NCBI GenBank assembly: GCA_963969495.1 | Contig: OZ018324.1 | Span: 51,206,861 to 51,270,860 of the forward strand | From: Ceratothoa steindachneri | Taxonomy: Eukaryota > Arthropoda > Malacostraca > Isopoda > Cymothoidae | DNA length: 64,000 bases | Direction: 5' to 3' | Shown here: positions 55,816 through 64,000 of the stretch, piece by piece | Position numbering within the stretch: position 1 is the first letter of the stretch | How the letters are laid out: each line of letters starts with the position of its first letter | Program-made: the position numbers and the translations under genes | Notes under the pieces: generated by a model | The model's input: the letters and a program-made list of their open reading frames with translations, nothing else | What the model was told of the DNA's origin: nothing | The model's database searches: none

Positions 55816-56888
55816 TGGCTCAGGAGTTTGTTACTCTCCGTGGGAAGTAGCAACAGCACCTCCTCGCCAGGCTTAAAACTTCTTTCCTTCTCCTTTAATT
55901 CGAAATAAGTTCGATACTTCTCCAAATTTACCTCAGCATTTAGGGTACGCGATGTTGGCACATATCTCGAGACGCTTTCGGAGGTCTAGGAGGTACGTAG
56001 AGGAGGATTGGATTTCGTTATCCAGACGGGGATTGGTGAAAAGTTCCTTTAAAATAGAAAGGGGGCCTCGAACATTACGGCCATACAATAATTCGAAGGG
56101 GCGAATCCTAGGGTCTTATGAGGGGAATTCACGACACGTAAGCAGTGCCACGGGTAAAAAACGGTGCCATTCTCGGGGCTGATCTATACACAATTTTCTG
56201 AGGATTGTTTTCAATGTGCCATTTAGCTTTTCGCAAACTTCGTTTGCGGTTGGATGGTATGGGGTGGTAAACAGAGGTTTTACCATGAGGAGCTTGCCAA
56301 CATATTCTATAAGCTCGCAGGTAAATTGTCTTCCTTGATCCGACAATACCTCTTTCGGAATTCTTACCCAAGAAAAATGGAAATGAGGGCTTCGGCGCAC
56401 GAAACGCTATTAATACATTTAAGGGGAACTGCCTCAGGAAAATGGGTAGCGAAGTCTACCAAAGTAGACGGGGAATGAATAGGGCCAATAAGATCAATGG
56501 CTACACGAGCAAAAGGTTCCGAGATAATCGGGCTTGTCTGAAGAGGGGCTGGCTTGACGCGCCCTTTTGCTGATGTCCTTTGGCAGGCATTGTATGATTT
56601 GCAGTACTCTGCAATTTCTCTGGCCGCACCCGGCCAATAAAAATACTTAAAGACTCTCAGAGCGGTTTTGTTGTGACTAAAATGACAGGAGAATAAACTA
56701 TCGTGAGAAATCTGGAGGACATGGGGGACTTGAGAGCGAGGAACACACCAGGAGTCAGGTTCCGTTCCGACGGAACATTTACGATGTAACAGCCCATCCT
56801 TGACAAAGTATGAGATGCTTTTTCCACCACAGGAAGACTCTTGCTCCTGAGTCCTGGCTTTCTCCCAAAGAGGGGGAGAGTTGCGCAC
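55779..56888 (-). pseudogene. Gypsy integrase, three frame segments
   Basis: The zinc-binding domain is in LQISHDSLFSCHFSHNKTAL and EYCKSYNACQRTSAKGRV (two His, two Cys). The catalytic core has VAIDLIGP (first Asp), PKEVLSDQGRQFTC (second Asp) and YHPTANEVCEKLNGTLK (the Glu). The C-terminus ends with SNKLLSQWKGPFSVLEV, a GPY/F-type module. All three catalytic acidic residues are visible. Frame breaks occur near 56390 and 56110-55960, and a short deletion after HSPS removes part of the core. Confidence 0.86.
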
Positions 56889-57139
56889 CCCATCTGGGCG
56901 CGGGCAAAATCCTCGTTCCGGAGGGTCTCCATCTCCGAATCGACGGGGTTTTCTAAAGGAACGGGTTCCAGGGAAGCCTTGGCGGCCTGAACATGGGTTA
57001 ACACGGGTTGTGCTACCGAGTTACTTGTAACCTGGGGGCTCTGACCAATCAATACAGAACAAAACTTGATTAGGGTTGCTACCACTTCGACCCAACCAGT
57101 CAAATACTCGCATTCGATGTGGCATTTTACAATAGGGAA

Positions 57140-57333
57140 ACAATTCGTTCGGCCGAGGTAATCAAGGCCCACAGCCAACTTTTGGTGGTTAGGACCGACC
57201 GAGGGAAGTAAATTCTTGGATACCATGATGCATGTGCACCCAGTGTCACGTACAAGAGTGGATATACGGCATACGTTCACGGCTCCATCTTCAAATTTCC
57301 AACCACCAGGGGAGCTCTTATTAAAGAGAAAAT
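57140..57333 (-). pseudogene. Gypsy aspartic protease
   Basis: On the minus strand, ISTLVRDTGCTCIMVSKNLL contains the Asp-Thr-Gly active site of retroviral-type proteases, followed by the LLP block. Further on come KLAVGLDYLGR and CHIECEYLTGWVE. It lies between the zinc knuckle and the integrase. A frameshift near 57335 separates it from the zinc knuckle frame. Confidence 0.75.
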
Positions 57334-57522
57334 TTACTTAGCGACGGAGTTGTTGGTCGACGAGAGAGAAGTAGTAGTATCTTGAAGAGACGAGGAAGGA
57401 GCAGGAGTGGCATTAACATGGTGTACCTGATGGGAGGACACGCTTCTAAATTGGGAATTTTGAGGACAGTTCGTGCCTACATGACCTATTCCGCACGTTA
57501 AACAGATTACACAGGAGGACAA
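57334..57522 (-). pseudogene. Gypsy Gag zinc knuckle and linker
   Basis: CVICLTCGIGHVGTNC holds the CxxCxxxHxxxxC zinc knuckle of Gag. A Ser/Thr/Pro-rich linker follows. The frame starts at the junction with the MASSRGNC element, so the original 5' part of this frame lies 2.3 kb away at about 59862-60090. Confidence 0.78.
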
Positions 57523-57796
57523 TTTTAATCACATTTTCTGATGACTAAGATTTATCTGCCAGTTTTAATTCGTTTTTTCCTGCTGATTTCAAATATATAA
57601 TTCATTTTTACCTACATGCTATAGTTATTCTGTAATTTCTATTTTCTCGTTTCACCGAAAAGTGCCCTCCGGACGGACAGAGACGCTGCTTGTAGAAAGC
57701 AAATACTTAACAGTACATAGTAGTAAGATAGTAATAAGTGTTATTGTGCAAAATATTGACATTATTGTTTCTTTTTTCAGGTCTCATGTTAGAGTG

Positions 57797-58303
57797 ATGG
57801 CTTCGTCAAGAGGAAATTGTGTTAATGATCCAGACACCTTCTGCTACATATGTGGCTGTTACATGCTAGTTCTTCAAAGGCGCAATATATCAAACTTTGT
57901 GATCCGCACTTATAAGGCATATTTTGATGTTCCTCTTGGCGATCAAGATAAGAAGTGGGCCCCACATGCTGTTTGCTATAGTTGTGTCGAACATCTTCGC
58001 GAGTGGAGGAAAGGAAATAAAAATGGTCTTCCTTTTGGAATCCCCATGGTGTGGCGAGAGCCAAAGGATAATGTATCGGACTGTTATTTCTGTCTGGTGA
58101 ATACTAAAGGGATTGGCAATAAAAATCGGCACAAGATCGACTACCCCAACATTCCCTCGGCGATCCGACCAGTACCTCATTCTGAGTCTTTACCAGTTCC
58201 GATTTTCAGTGGATATGCTTCCTCAGAGGATAAAAATGATGTACCTGATATGGACGTCAACGGAATGGATTCAGAGTCTGCAAATTCATCATCAGATGCT
58301 TAA
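57797..58303 (+). CDS. MASSRGNC-family protein, N-terminal domain (copy 2)
   Basis: The ATG at 57797 opens MASSRGNCVNDPDTFCYICG, then LVLQRRNISNFVIRTYKAYF, DQDKKWAPHAVCYSCVEHLR, GLPFGIPMVWREPKDNVSD, CYFCLVNTKGIGNKNRHK and a tail rich in Asp/Ser. There are three CxxC pairs (FCYICGC, VCYSCVEH, DCYFCLVN), suggesting a zinc-binding domain. Just upstream, TTGTTTCTTTTTTCAG ends 16 bp before the ATG and is a good 3' splice site. I recall similar uncharacterised proteins in other arthropods but cannot confirm by search. The stop at 58301-58303 separates it from the middle part. Confidence 0.75.
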   Translation: MASSRGNCVNDPDTFCYICGCYMLVLQRRNISNFVIRTYKAYFDVPLGDQDKKWAPHAVCYSCVEHLREWRKGNKNGLPFGIPMVWREPKDNVSDCYFCLVNTKGIGNKNRHKIDYPNIPSAIRPVPHSESLPVPIFSGYASSEDKNDVPDMDVNGMDSESANSSSDA

Positions 58304-58319
58304 TAGTCATTAGCTCCTC

Positions 58320-59494
58320 ACTGTTTCAATCAAGACCATATGAATGACTTGATAAGTGTTTGGCGCTCTCCAAGAAAGCTGAAGAACTTTTAGCCTCCAG
58401 GTTGAGTGGAAGACATATGCTTGACAGGTTGGTACGGGTATCATATTAACGAACAAGAGAGAATACATTTGTTAAGTATTTATTTGAGGACAAATAATTT
58501 GTATACTGCCACGATGTTCCTGCTCTGTTTACCGAGTTTGAGATTTGGCACCTATAGCCCTGATAAGTGGAGACTGTTTTTGGATAGCTCCAAGCGTAGC
58601 CTCAAGTGTGTCCTTTTGCATAATGTCAAAGACTTTGGTGCAGTTACACTCGGTCACTCTGTCCATCTGCAAGAAACTCACGATCACATAAGAATGGTCA
58701 TGGATTTACTTAAGTACCATGAACACAATTGAATCATAAGTATAGACTTTAAAATAGTCAACTTCATCCTTGGCCAGCAGAAGGGATATACAAAGTTTCC
58801 ATGCTATATTTGTATGTGGGGCAGTCGAGCCCGTTACAAACACTGGTCCCAAAAAGATTGGCCAGTTCGGGAAACTTTGGAAGCAGGAATGCCAAACATT
58901 GTTAATGAGCCAATCGTAAGTCAAGAGAAGATCGTTTTCCCTCCACTTCATCTCAACTGGGGTTGATGAAGCAGTATGTCAAGGCATTGAGCACTGACAA
59001 TGATTGTTTTCAGCACATAATATCGGCGTTTCCTGCTTTATCATACGAAAAAATAAAAGCAGGAATATTTGATGGTCCCCAAATCCGAAGACTTCTTAGT
59101 GATTCTAGATTCGTGAACACCATGAATGAAAAAAAGAAGGCAGCCTGGCTCTCATTTTCTGCCGTTGTTCGTAACTTCTTGGGAAACAAAAAAAGCGCAT
59201 AACTACGAGGATCTGGTTACTAATATGCTTTTAGCATATCGTGATCTTGGATGCAACATGAGTGTGAAGCTGCATTTCCTAAATAGTCACCTCGACCGAT
59301 TCCCAGAGAATCTGTGAGTCGTGAGCGACGAACAAGGGGAACGCTTCCATCAGGATTTGATGAAGATGGAAGAGCGCTACCAAGGTTACTGGGATAGACA
59401 CATAGTGGCGGAATACTTCTGGACGATTAGAAGAGATCAGCCAAAGAAGACTTACAAGAAAAAGAGTTACAAACGCAAATTTTTGCCCGATTGA
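58320..59494 (+). pseudogene. MASSRGNC-family protein, middle and C-terminal parts (copy 2), several frame breaks
   Basis: In order: FNQDHMNDLISV near 58325 and AEELLASRLSG near 58380; TYSPDKWRLFLDSSKRSLKC and HLQETHDHIRMVMDLL in 58548-58732; then, in another frame, IDFKIVNFILGQQKGYTKFP, CYICMWGSRARYKHWSQKDW and IVFPPLHLNWG in 58742-58963; then KQYVKALSTDNDCFQHIISA, PQIRRLLSDSRF and AAWLSFSAVVRNFLGNKK in 58963-59202; then DLVTNMLLAYRDLGCNMSV, NSHLDRFPENL, a stop, and SDEQGERFHQDLMKMEERY. The Asp in IDFK, the His in PLHL and the Glu residues in SDEQGERFHQ are the obvious candidate metal or catalytic positions. At least five breaks make this copy inactive. Confidence 0.65.
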
Positions 59495-59861
59495 AATCAA
59501 GAAGAGGCCCTCCAGCCTGGTGTACGGTCATTAATAAATTAGCATCTACGAGTATTTGATGACAGTATTTGTAATTCTAATGTGCAATCTAAGTTTTCTC
59601 TCATATTCAATAAAATGTTTGTGCAAAAAAACCCTGCTTTAATGTAAATAACGCAAAAGGATGATTGAAAATTACTTCAGGGCATGAAGATAAGCGTGAT
59701 AAAATAAAAATTATTATATAATATTAGTTATTGATATTACGAAAAATCTGTAGCATTTAGAGAGAATCTCATTTCAGATTTAAATTCAGTATGGTCGAAT
59801 TAGGTAGGAAAATGTACTTTTGTCAATTCACCAAATACATTGTTCCCCAGTGTTATCTGCC

Positions 59862-60808
59862 GTCTGGGGAATAACGACGCGGAGAGAGTGGTAATTATGG
59901 GCTTAATATCTCTTGTTTCCGAAGGAGGAGGTTCTTGGGTTTCGAGGGGGCCTTAACTTTCAGGAATTTAGGGGTATTTCTTGGAGGGGGCCTGGAGTTA
60001 TTAATCTTAAACTTTGGAGACTGGGGAGACTTCTTATTACCTTTACGATACAAATTATGGCTGCTTGCGTATACATCAGCCTCTTATAGGCATTCCTTGA
60101 ACGTAGAGCAGCGCTTGTCTTTAACGAAGGCACGGACTTCGTTGTTCAGGGAAGCTAAGAATTGATCTATTAGGACGAAGTCCAGAATGGACTCGTACTC
60201 TTGGGGAACTTTACACGCATCTAACCAAAATTGGAGGTGTTTCTGGGGGGTGTACCTCAAATTGCGAAAGAGCTGAATGGGGCGGAATTTTTCGTGACGG
60301 AAACGAGGACGATAGAAGTCTGAGGTCATATTTATGGCAGCTAAGAGTTCAGACTTGAAGGTAGAGTAGTCCACAGAGGACTCTGAGGGAAGTAAAATGA
60401 ATATGTCTCTCAACTTTGAGTTTAGGAGAGGGAGCAATTTGGCGACACCATCTACCTCGATGTCCCAATTGTTGATTTCAAATATCTTCTCGAAATGCGT
60501 AAGATATAATCCAAAATCTTCTTCTTCTTCAAAGACAAGTAATCTTACTGACGGGGACTATGGAGTTTCGGTCCGGGAGTTAACCGACATTGACTCCAAT
60601 TGATTATGGCTTAATTCCAGTTCATGCTGCCTTATTCTCTCACGCTCTTCCATTTCTGCTCTGTTCGTTTCCATCTCTCGTTGTTCTTGTTCCTTCGCTC
60701 TTCTTTTTCATTTCTCTCTTTTTTCTGAATATAAGTTAATAATTCTCGGCCCGACAGGCCCAACGACACTCTTTGACTCTTGAAACGGTCAAATGAAGAT
60801 GACATCTT
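59862..60808 (-). pseudogene. Gypsy Gag, N-terminal and middle parts
   Basis: On the minus strand the start codon at about 60808 opens MSSSFDRFKSQRVSLGLSGR. A Gag capsid-like block lies at 60437-60084 (YSTFKSELLAAINMTSDFYR, RFRHEKFRPIQLFRNL, HLQFWLDACKV, LDFVLIDQFLASLNNEVRAF). After a stop or frame break near 60085 comes RADVYASSHN and KGNKKSPQSPKFK, a basic segment leading to the zinc knuckle. The region 60440-60750 has several stops. The gag reads up to the MASSRGNC insertion at 59861. Confidence 0.8.
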
Positions 60809-61209
60809 GTTGGCTTACTTGGGGGAACGTAATACGCGAACGGGGCTTCTGACGTAACGAAATTTCTCGGCAATATACGTGAAGCCTAACTTTTCCAAAA
60901 AATAAATATTGCAAAATTATCACACTAAAAGAACACTAAATCTCTTCCTACACGGTTAGGACGGGTTAATCTTTCTAATCCGGCTGGGGATTAACTCAAA
61001 TATTTCGGTAAATGGAATACACAAACACAAAGAATGGGTTCCAATTAATAATCTAAATTTTAAATAGTTAATAGACTAAATTTCCACTGATCTAGAACTA
61101 ACTTGAACATACTTCGTCCAAAAGAGAAAAATAAGAAACTTCAATAATGAGAGAGAACTAATAAAACTCAAAGGGGATGTAAATCAACTAAACTGATTTA
61201 CTATGTAAT

Positions 61210-61211
<2 letters not shown>

Positions 61212-61297
<86 letters not shown>
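61212..61297. repeat. (TA)n array, ~86 bp, at the inner edge of the Gypsy 5' LTR
   Basis: Uninterrupted TA repeat between the 5' LTR segment and the gag leader, where a primer-binding site is expected; none is recognisable. Confidence 0.96.
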
Positions 61298-61300
<3 letters not shown>

Positions 61301-61301
61301 G

Positions 61302-61452
61302 TCGTGGTACAACCGCTCTATACAATACATTACTCCTATATTATGTGGGAGGTGACTTAATCACCTACTGCAACACGAACCGTTGAAGGACTGTTCGCAG
61401 AGATTAACGACTGACTAGGAGGTCACACTTGAGGCGTTAGGTTTCAAATCTT
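61302..61452 (-). repeat. Gypsy LTR segment, 5' copy (right)
   Basis: Partner of 54893-55066, with the shared TGTCGTGGTACAACC and GTTGAAGGACTGTTCGCAG blocks. The LTR may extend further right (to about 62.5 kb), because element-like sequence continues there, but the left copy is too short to test this. Confidence 0.65.
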
Positions 61453-61766
61453 TATAATCAAACAGAGTGCTTAAATGGTTGGCGAGATTTACTTTAATAG
61501 GCCGAGAGTAACGTTCAAGGTTAGTTAAAGATGAAACAACAAAAATATAATTTTATTTACAAAGATCAAAGTAAGAATAATAATAGGCAAAAGGGAATTA
61601 TTTAAATTAAAATAGTCTATTGATAATTATTATGAGGAGGGATTCTCAAATACAATTAATTGATTAATGTTATTAGACTCAGATCAAAAGGGGGAACTTG
61701 ACAATACTAATAATGGAAGGGGTTTCAGTCTTACGGGTCGATGACTTCGAGGAAGGTCCTTCTTGC

Positions 61767-61895
61767 GATGAGGCGAGTGGGGAATGAACCGATAAGGCAA
61801 GTAGGGCACAATTTGATGAGGCAGGTGGGGCACGATCCGATGAGACAGGTAGGGCAAAATCCGACGAGGCAGGTGGGGCACGATCCGAACTAACC
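61767..61895. repeat. 24-bp minisatellite, about 5 copies
   Basis: GATGAGGCAGGTGGGGCACG followed by ATCC recurs about five times with variants (AAGGCAAGTAGGGCAC, GAGACAGGTAGGGCA). The unit is 24 bp, so translations show an 8-residue repeat. Confidence 0.88.
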
Positions 61896-63464
61896 TTCCG
61901 ATGAAGATAGCCAATCTTCAAAGATGAGGTTCGACAGGAAATGTGGGAATACTTGTAATTCCACTGGAAGAAGAAACTTCTTTTCCTCCAAGGTTATCGA
62001 TAGAGATTTTCTTCGGTTTGATTAAACGAAAGGAGACTGTCGTGCAAATTGAAAGGCTTGCCGATCAAAGAAGCTACCTATTTACTAGGGTAGAACCACG
62101 GCGGAGAAAGTCTTGCTGTCTGACGAACGTTCACGGGACTTACTTAGACTTGAGACGATGATGACGGCCTTGAGGTGCGGGGTGGACTCCTCGAACTACA
62201 GAACAACCCGAGTATTTGTATGCCCGATTATGAGGGGTACAAGGGAATTTGGAGAAAGGAGTCACAACCTTCAGACATCTTAATCCGGAGGTGGAGTCGA
62301 TTCACCATTTAGCAGTAAGGGGCGAGACAGTGCGGCTCTTTCACGCCTTGTCACCGGAAGGGGGGGGGGGGGCTTCGGACCAGTTCGCAGGATTGGGAAA
62401 TATTTCCCCAATGCGCTCAGGAGTCGAAATTCGTGAATGTTCGAACAGCCAGTGATGGTGTCCATGGTCTCCGATAAAGTGTGTGTGTGGGGAGGTGGGG
62501 GGGTCAGACGTTGTTATTTCACACTAAGCCTCAATGCTCTTGAGATGTATATCACTCAAACTCCCTCGTAAGGTTGCTGCACTCTCCTTATTTCACAAAT
62601 ACTATTTTCGGCATTGCTCTACTGAATTACATGAATGTATGCCAGCTCCACTCCACACCAGGATTCTCAATCACATGCATACTGGGTAAAATTAGTAAAC
62701 CTTAGGACAAATCAAGTTGATAATTCCTTCATTGCTTCTATAGAATAGGGAACTTTTGACCCCTACTGTTTTACAGCATCGGCTGTAGCATCAAAGACTT
62801 GCCCCTTTACTCTCCTAAGCGGTCGGAGGGATAAAGAGTCATCTGCTTCTGCAGAGCAGATGTTTTTTACAGAGTTCGAGCTTGATTGGTCCTCTCCTAG
62901 CCGTCTGAGTCTCTTCAGTATTGAAAAAATAAATGCCTTTGAGATCCAAATACCTTACTTAAATTTAGTTATAATAATAATTAATGATGTTTACTTGGGT
63001 GTCTATGAGGGAAGAGGTTCTTTCATGACGACACACTAAGGTAAGCACTTGTGGTGGACCACCTTAACAGTGCCCAACATCGGAGGAATAGTAAGCACAG
63101 GCAGCTTAAGCATTACAGCCTACCAGCAGGCAATTGGAAAAACGGCTTTTTATAGGAAGCCCATCTGGCGTAAGCCAAAGAGGACACAACCGCCCCAAAA
63201 CAGCAACAAAATCTAGCAATAAACTTAAAAATATACTATTATGAATAAAAAGACAACAATTGTACCTATGCACATAGATGTAAAAAGCAATTAAGAGGCA
63301 TGCTTACGTGCCTGAGAGGCGGGGGAGATCCAGCTCCCTCAGAGACCTAAGCGTGCAGCCAAGCCAATTTTTTGTAATCAAATTGTACGGAGGAGGTCCG
63401 TCTCCTCGAGAAACTCTAGGAAACCACACTCTGGTGAGCGGTAGCTACCCCCCATGTTCGAAAA
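61896..63464. other. Unassigned sequence right of the Gypsy LTR
   Basis: No supported gene. It contains a G-homopolymer at about 62361-62372, a GT/G-rich stretch at 62478-62502, and a perfect hairpin at 62840-62862. Confidence 0.4.
62840..62862 (+). other. Perfect hairpin followed by a T-run
   Basis: CATCTGCT and AGCAGATG pair exactly around a 7-base loop, and six T residues follow. It resembles a terminator-like or Pol III stop layout, but nothing upstream supports a transcript. Confidence 0.5.
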
Positions 63465-63780
63465 TTAAAGAGGCCCATGTGGCAAGTGACACCAAGGGGA
63501 TAAATAGCCGTAATCAAATCAGGCTATTAATAGGATACGTTAAAACACACAAAGAGTAAAAGAGAAAAAAAAAATACCAAGAAGAAGCAAAGAAAGGCAT
63601 GATCCGTCGTCGGGGCAGGCATTTCTCCCCCTCACCCCCAAGCATACACCCATTACCACAAAGACAGGTTGAATAAAATGGAGGAGACCAGCCTCCTCCA
63701 AAAAGTCTGTCAGTCCAAAGTTAAGAATGCACGAACTTGCCTCAATAACTAGAGACAGGTGGTAGCTTCTTGTTATCATT
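63465..63780 (-). pseudogene. LINE ORF2 C-terminus and 3' UTR, same family as 3222-3848
   Basis: On the minus strand LSLVIEASSCILNFGLTDFL and EEAGLLHFIQ parallel LSLLLGTSSCTLTCGLTDLL and EEAGLLPLF near 3500-3580. The 3' UTR includes TTTGATTACGGCTATTTAT and GTCACTTGCCACATGGGCC, matching the tails near 3100 and 3800. It is truncated 5' at about 63780. Confidence 0.7.
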
Positions 63781-63859
63781 TAAGAGTACTACAATGATTA
63801 TTTATACCCTTTTCTTTCAGGTTATAAAAATATTGTTCCTAATCTTCTTCTGCATTCAC

Positions 63860-64000
63860 TCCTATGTCTTATCATCTAAATATCACATAAGACATGTTTT
63901 ACCATATGAGATTCATGAAGGTGTAAATGCAAGTACAGTGGCAAAATCCATTCAGTGGAATTATGTGGATGATGCATTAAGTGAAATAGTTGAAGGAGGT
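63860..64000 (+). CDS. mariner-like transposase N-terminus, cut by the window edge
   Basis: The plus-strand frame open from 63821 to the window edge shows HIRHVLPYEIHEGVNASTVA and KSIQWNYVDDALSE. This resembles the N-terminal DNA-binding domain (HTH_48 type) of mariner transposases, which usually starts with a short IRH...YEF segment followed by AA..I...YG...LSE. No start codon is obvious at the expected place and no inverted repeat is seen upstream, so it may be 5'-damaged. Sequence right of the window is needed to see the catalytic part. Confidence 0.5.

Larger units (their letters stand above)
57515..59857 (+). mobile_element. MASSRGNC element, copy 2, inserted in the Gypsy gag
   Basis: The element is homologous to copy 1 over its noncoding ends (AATTTTAATCACATTTT at the left, CCCCAGTGTTAT at the right) and over the coding blocks. 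It splits the Gypsy gag: gag C-terminal sequence resumes at 59862 and the zinc knuckle starts at 57522, both minus strand. So it inserted after the Gypsy element was in place. No LTRs, no long terminal inverted repeats and no poly(A) tail are visible. TTATCTGCC occurs at 57552-57560 and at 59853-59861, but the left copy lies inside element sequence, so its meaning is open. Confidence 0.83.
54893..61452 (-). mobile_element. Ty3/Gypsy retrotransposon with integrase upstream of RT (Gmr1-like), interrupted
   Basis: On the minus strand, from high to low coordinate: LTR segment (61452-61302), gag (about 60808-59862), then an insertion (59857-57515), then zinc knuckle (57522-57334), protease (about 57330-57140), integrase (56888-55779), RT start and RNase H part (55700-55057), LTR segment (55066-54893). 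Integrase before RT is the order described for Gmr1-like Ty3/Gypsy elements, unlike the usual RT-before-integrase order. Most of the RT core is deleted. Confidence 0.82.

Overview
The window looks like a transposon-dense intergenic block from an animal nuclear genome. No bacterial operons, rRNA or convincing host genes were seen. The mix of elements (BEL/Pao, Polinton/Maverick, CR1-like and Jockey-like LINEs, a Penelope-like element with a GIY-YIG-like end, a Ty3/Gypsy element with integrase ahead of reverse transcriptase, mariner, Tc1 and hAT) fits an arthropod. A crustacean is my best guess, but this is inference from memory of family distributions, not a search result. Nearly every coding stretch is broken by stops, frameshifts, truncation or nested insertion.

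Layout. 0-1.6 kb: a BEL/Pao Gag fragment (minus) beside the 3' part of a Polinton capsid gene and its adenain-like protease (plus). 2.4-4.8 kb: LINE fragments, including a 162-bp LINE tail with a clean 14-bp target-site duplication. 4.8-7.6 kb: mostly unassigned, with one weak tRNA-like SINE candidate. 7.7-16.5 kb: two adjacent tandem arrays, about 15 units of ~57 bp and then about 7.7 kb of a 46-bp unit (roughly 165 copies), separated by a palindrome-rich segment. 16.57-18.58 kb: copy 1 (minus) of an element I cannot place in a named superfamily; its protein starts MASSRGNC. 19.9-23.4 kb: AT-rich minisatellites, SINE-like units and a LINE RT fragment. 23.45-29.17 kb: a possible LTR, then a degenerate ZMYM-type hAT gene with intron-like structure, split by a dead mariner.

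29.9-43.4 kb: three pieces of one Jockey-like LINE family (plus, minus, plus), a nearly intact CR1-like LINE inserted in the third, repeated (TA)n-associated units and a 366-bp MITE with perfect 26-bp inverted ends. 43.4-48.7 kb: a direct duplication carrying two copies of another CR1-like LINE. 49.4-50.0 kb: a Tc1-like transposase relic. 51.4-52.8 kb: a Penelope-like element lying between two (TA)n arrays. 53.3-54.1 kb: a weak RT relic. 54.9-61.5 kb: a minus-strand Ty3/Gypsy element with protease, integrase, then RT-RNase H, interrupted inside gag by copy 2 (plus) of the MASSRGNC element. 61.5-64 kb: a 24-bp minisatellite, a LINE 3' end and the start of another mariner at the right edge.

The sequences do not act as a pathway. 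What they record is insertion order: mariner into hAT, CR1 into Jockey 3' sequence, MITE next to a (TA)n array, and MASSRGNC element into Gypsy. The most promising undescribed item is the MASSRGNC element, present twice in opposite orientations with cysteine pairs, conserved acidic positions and a possible 3' splice site.
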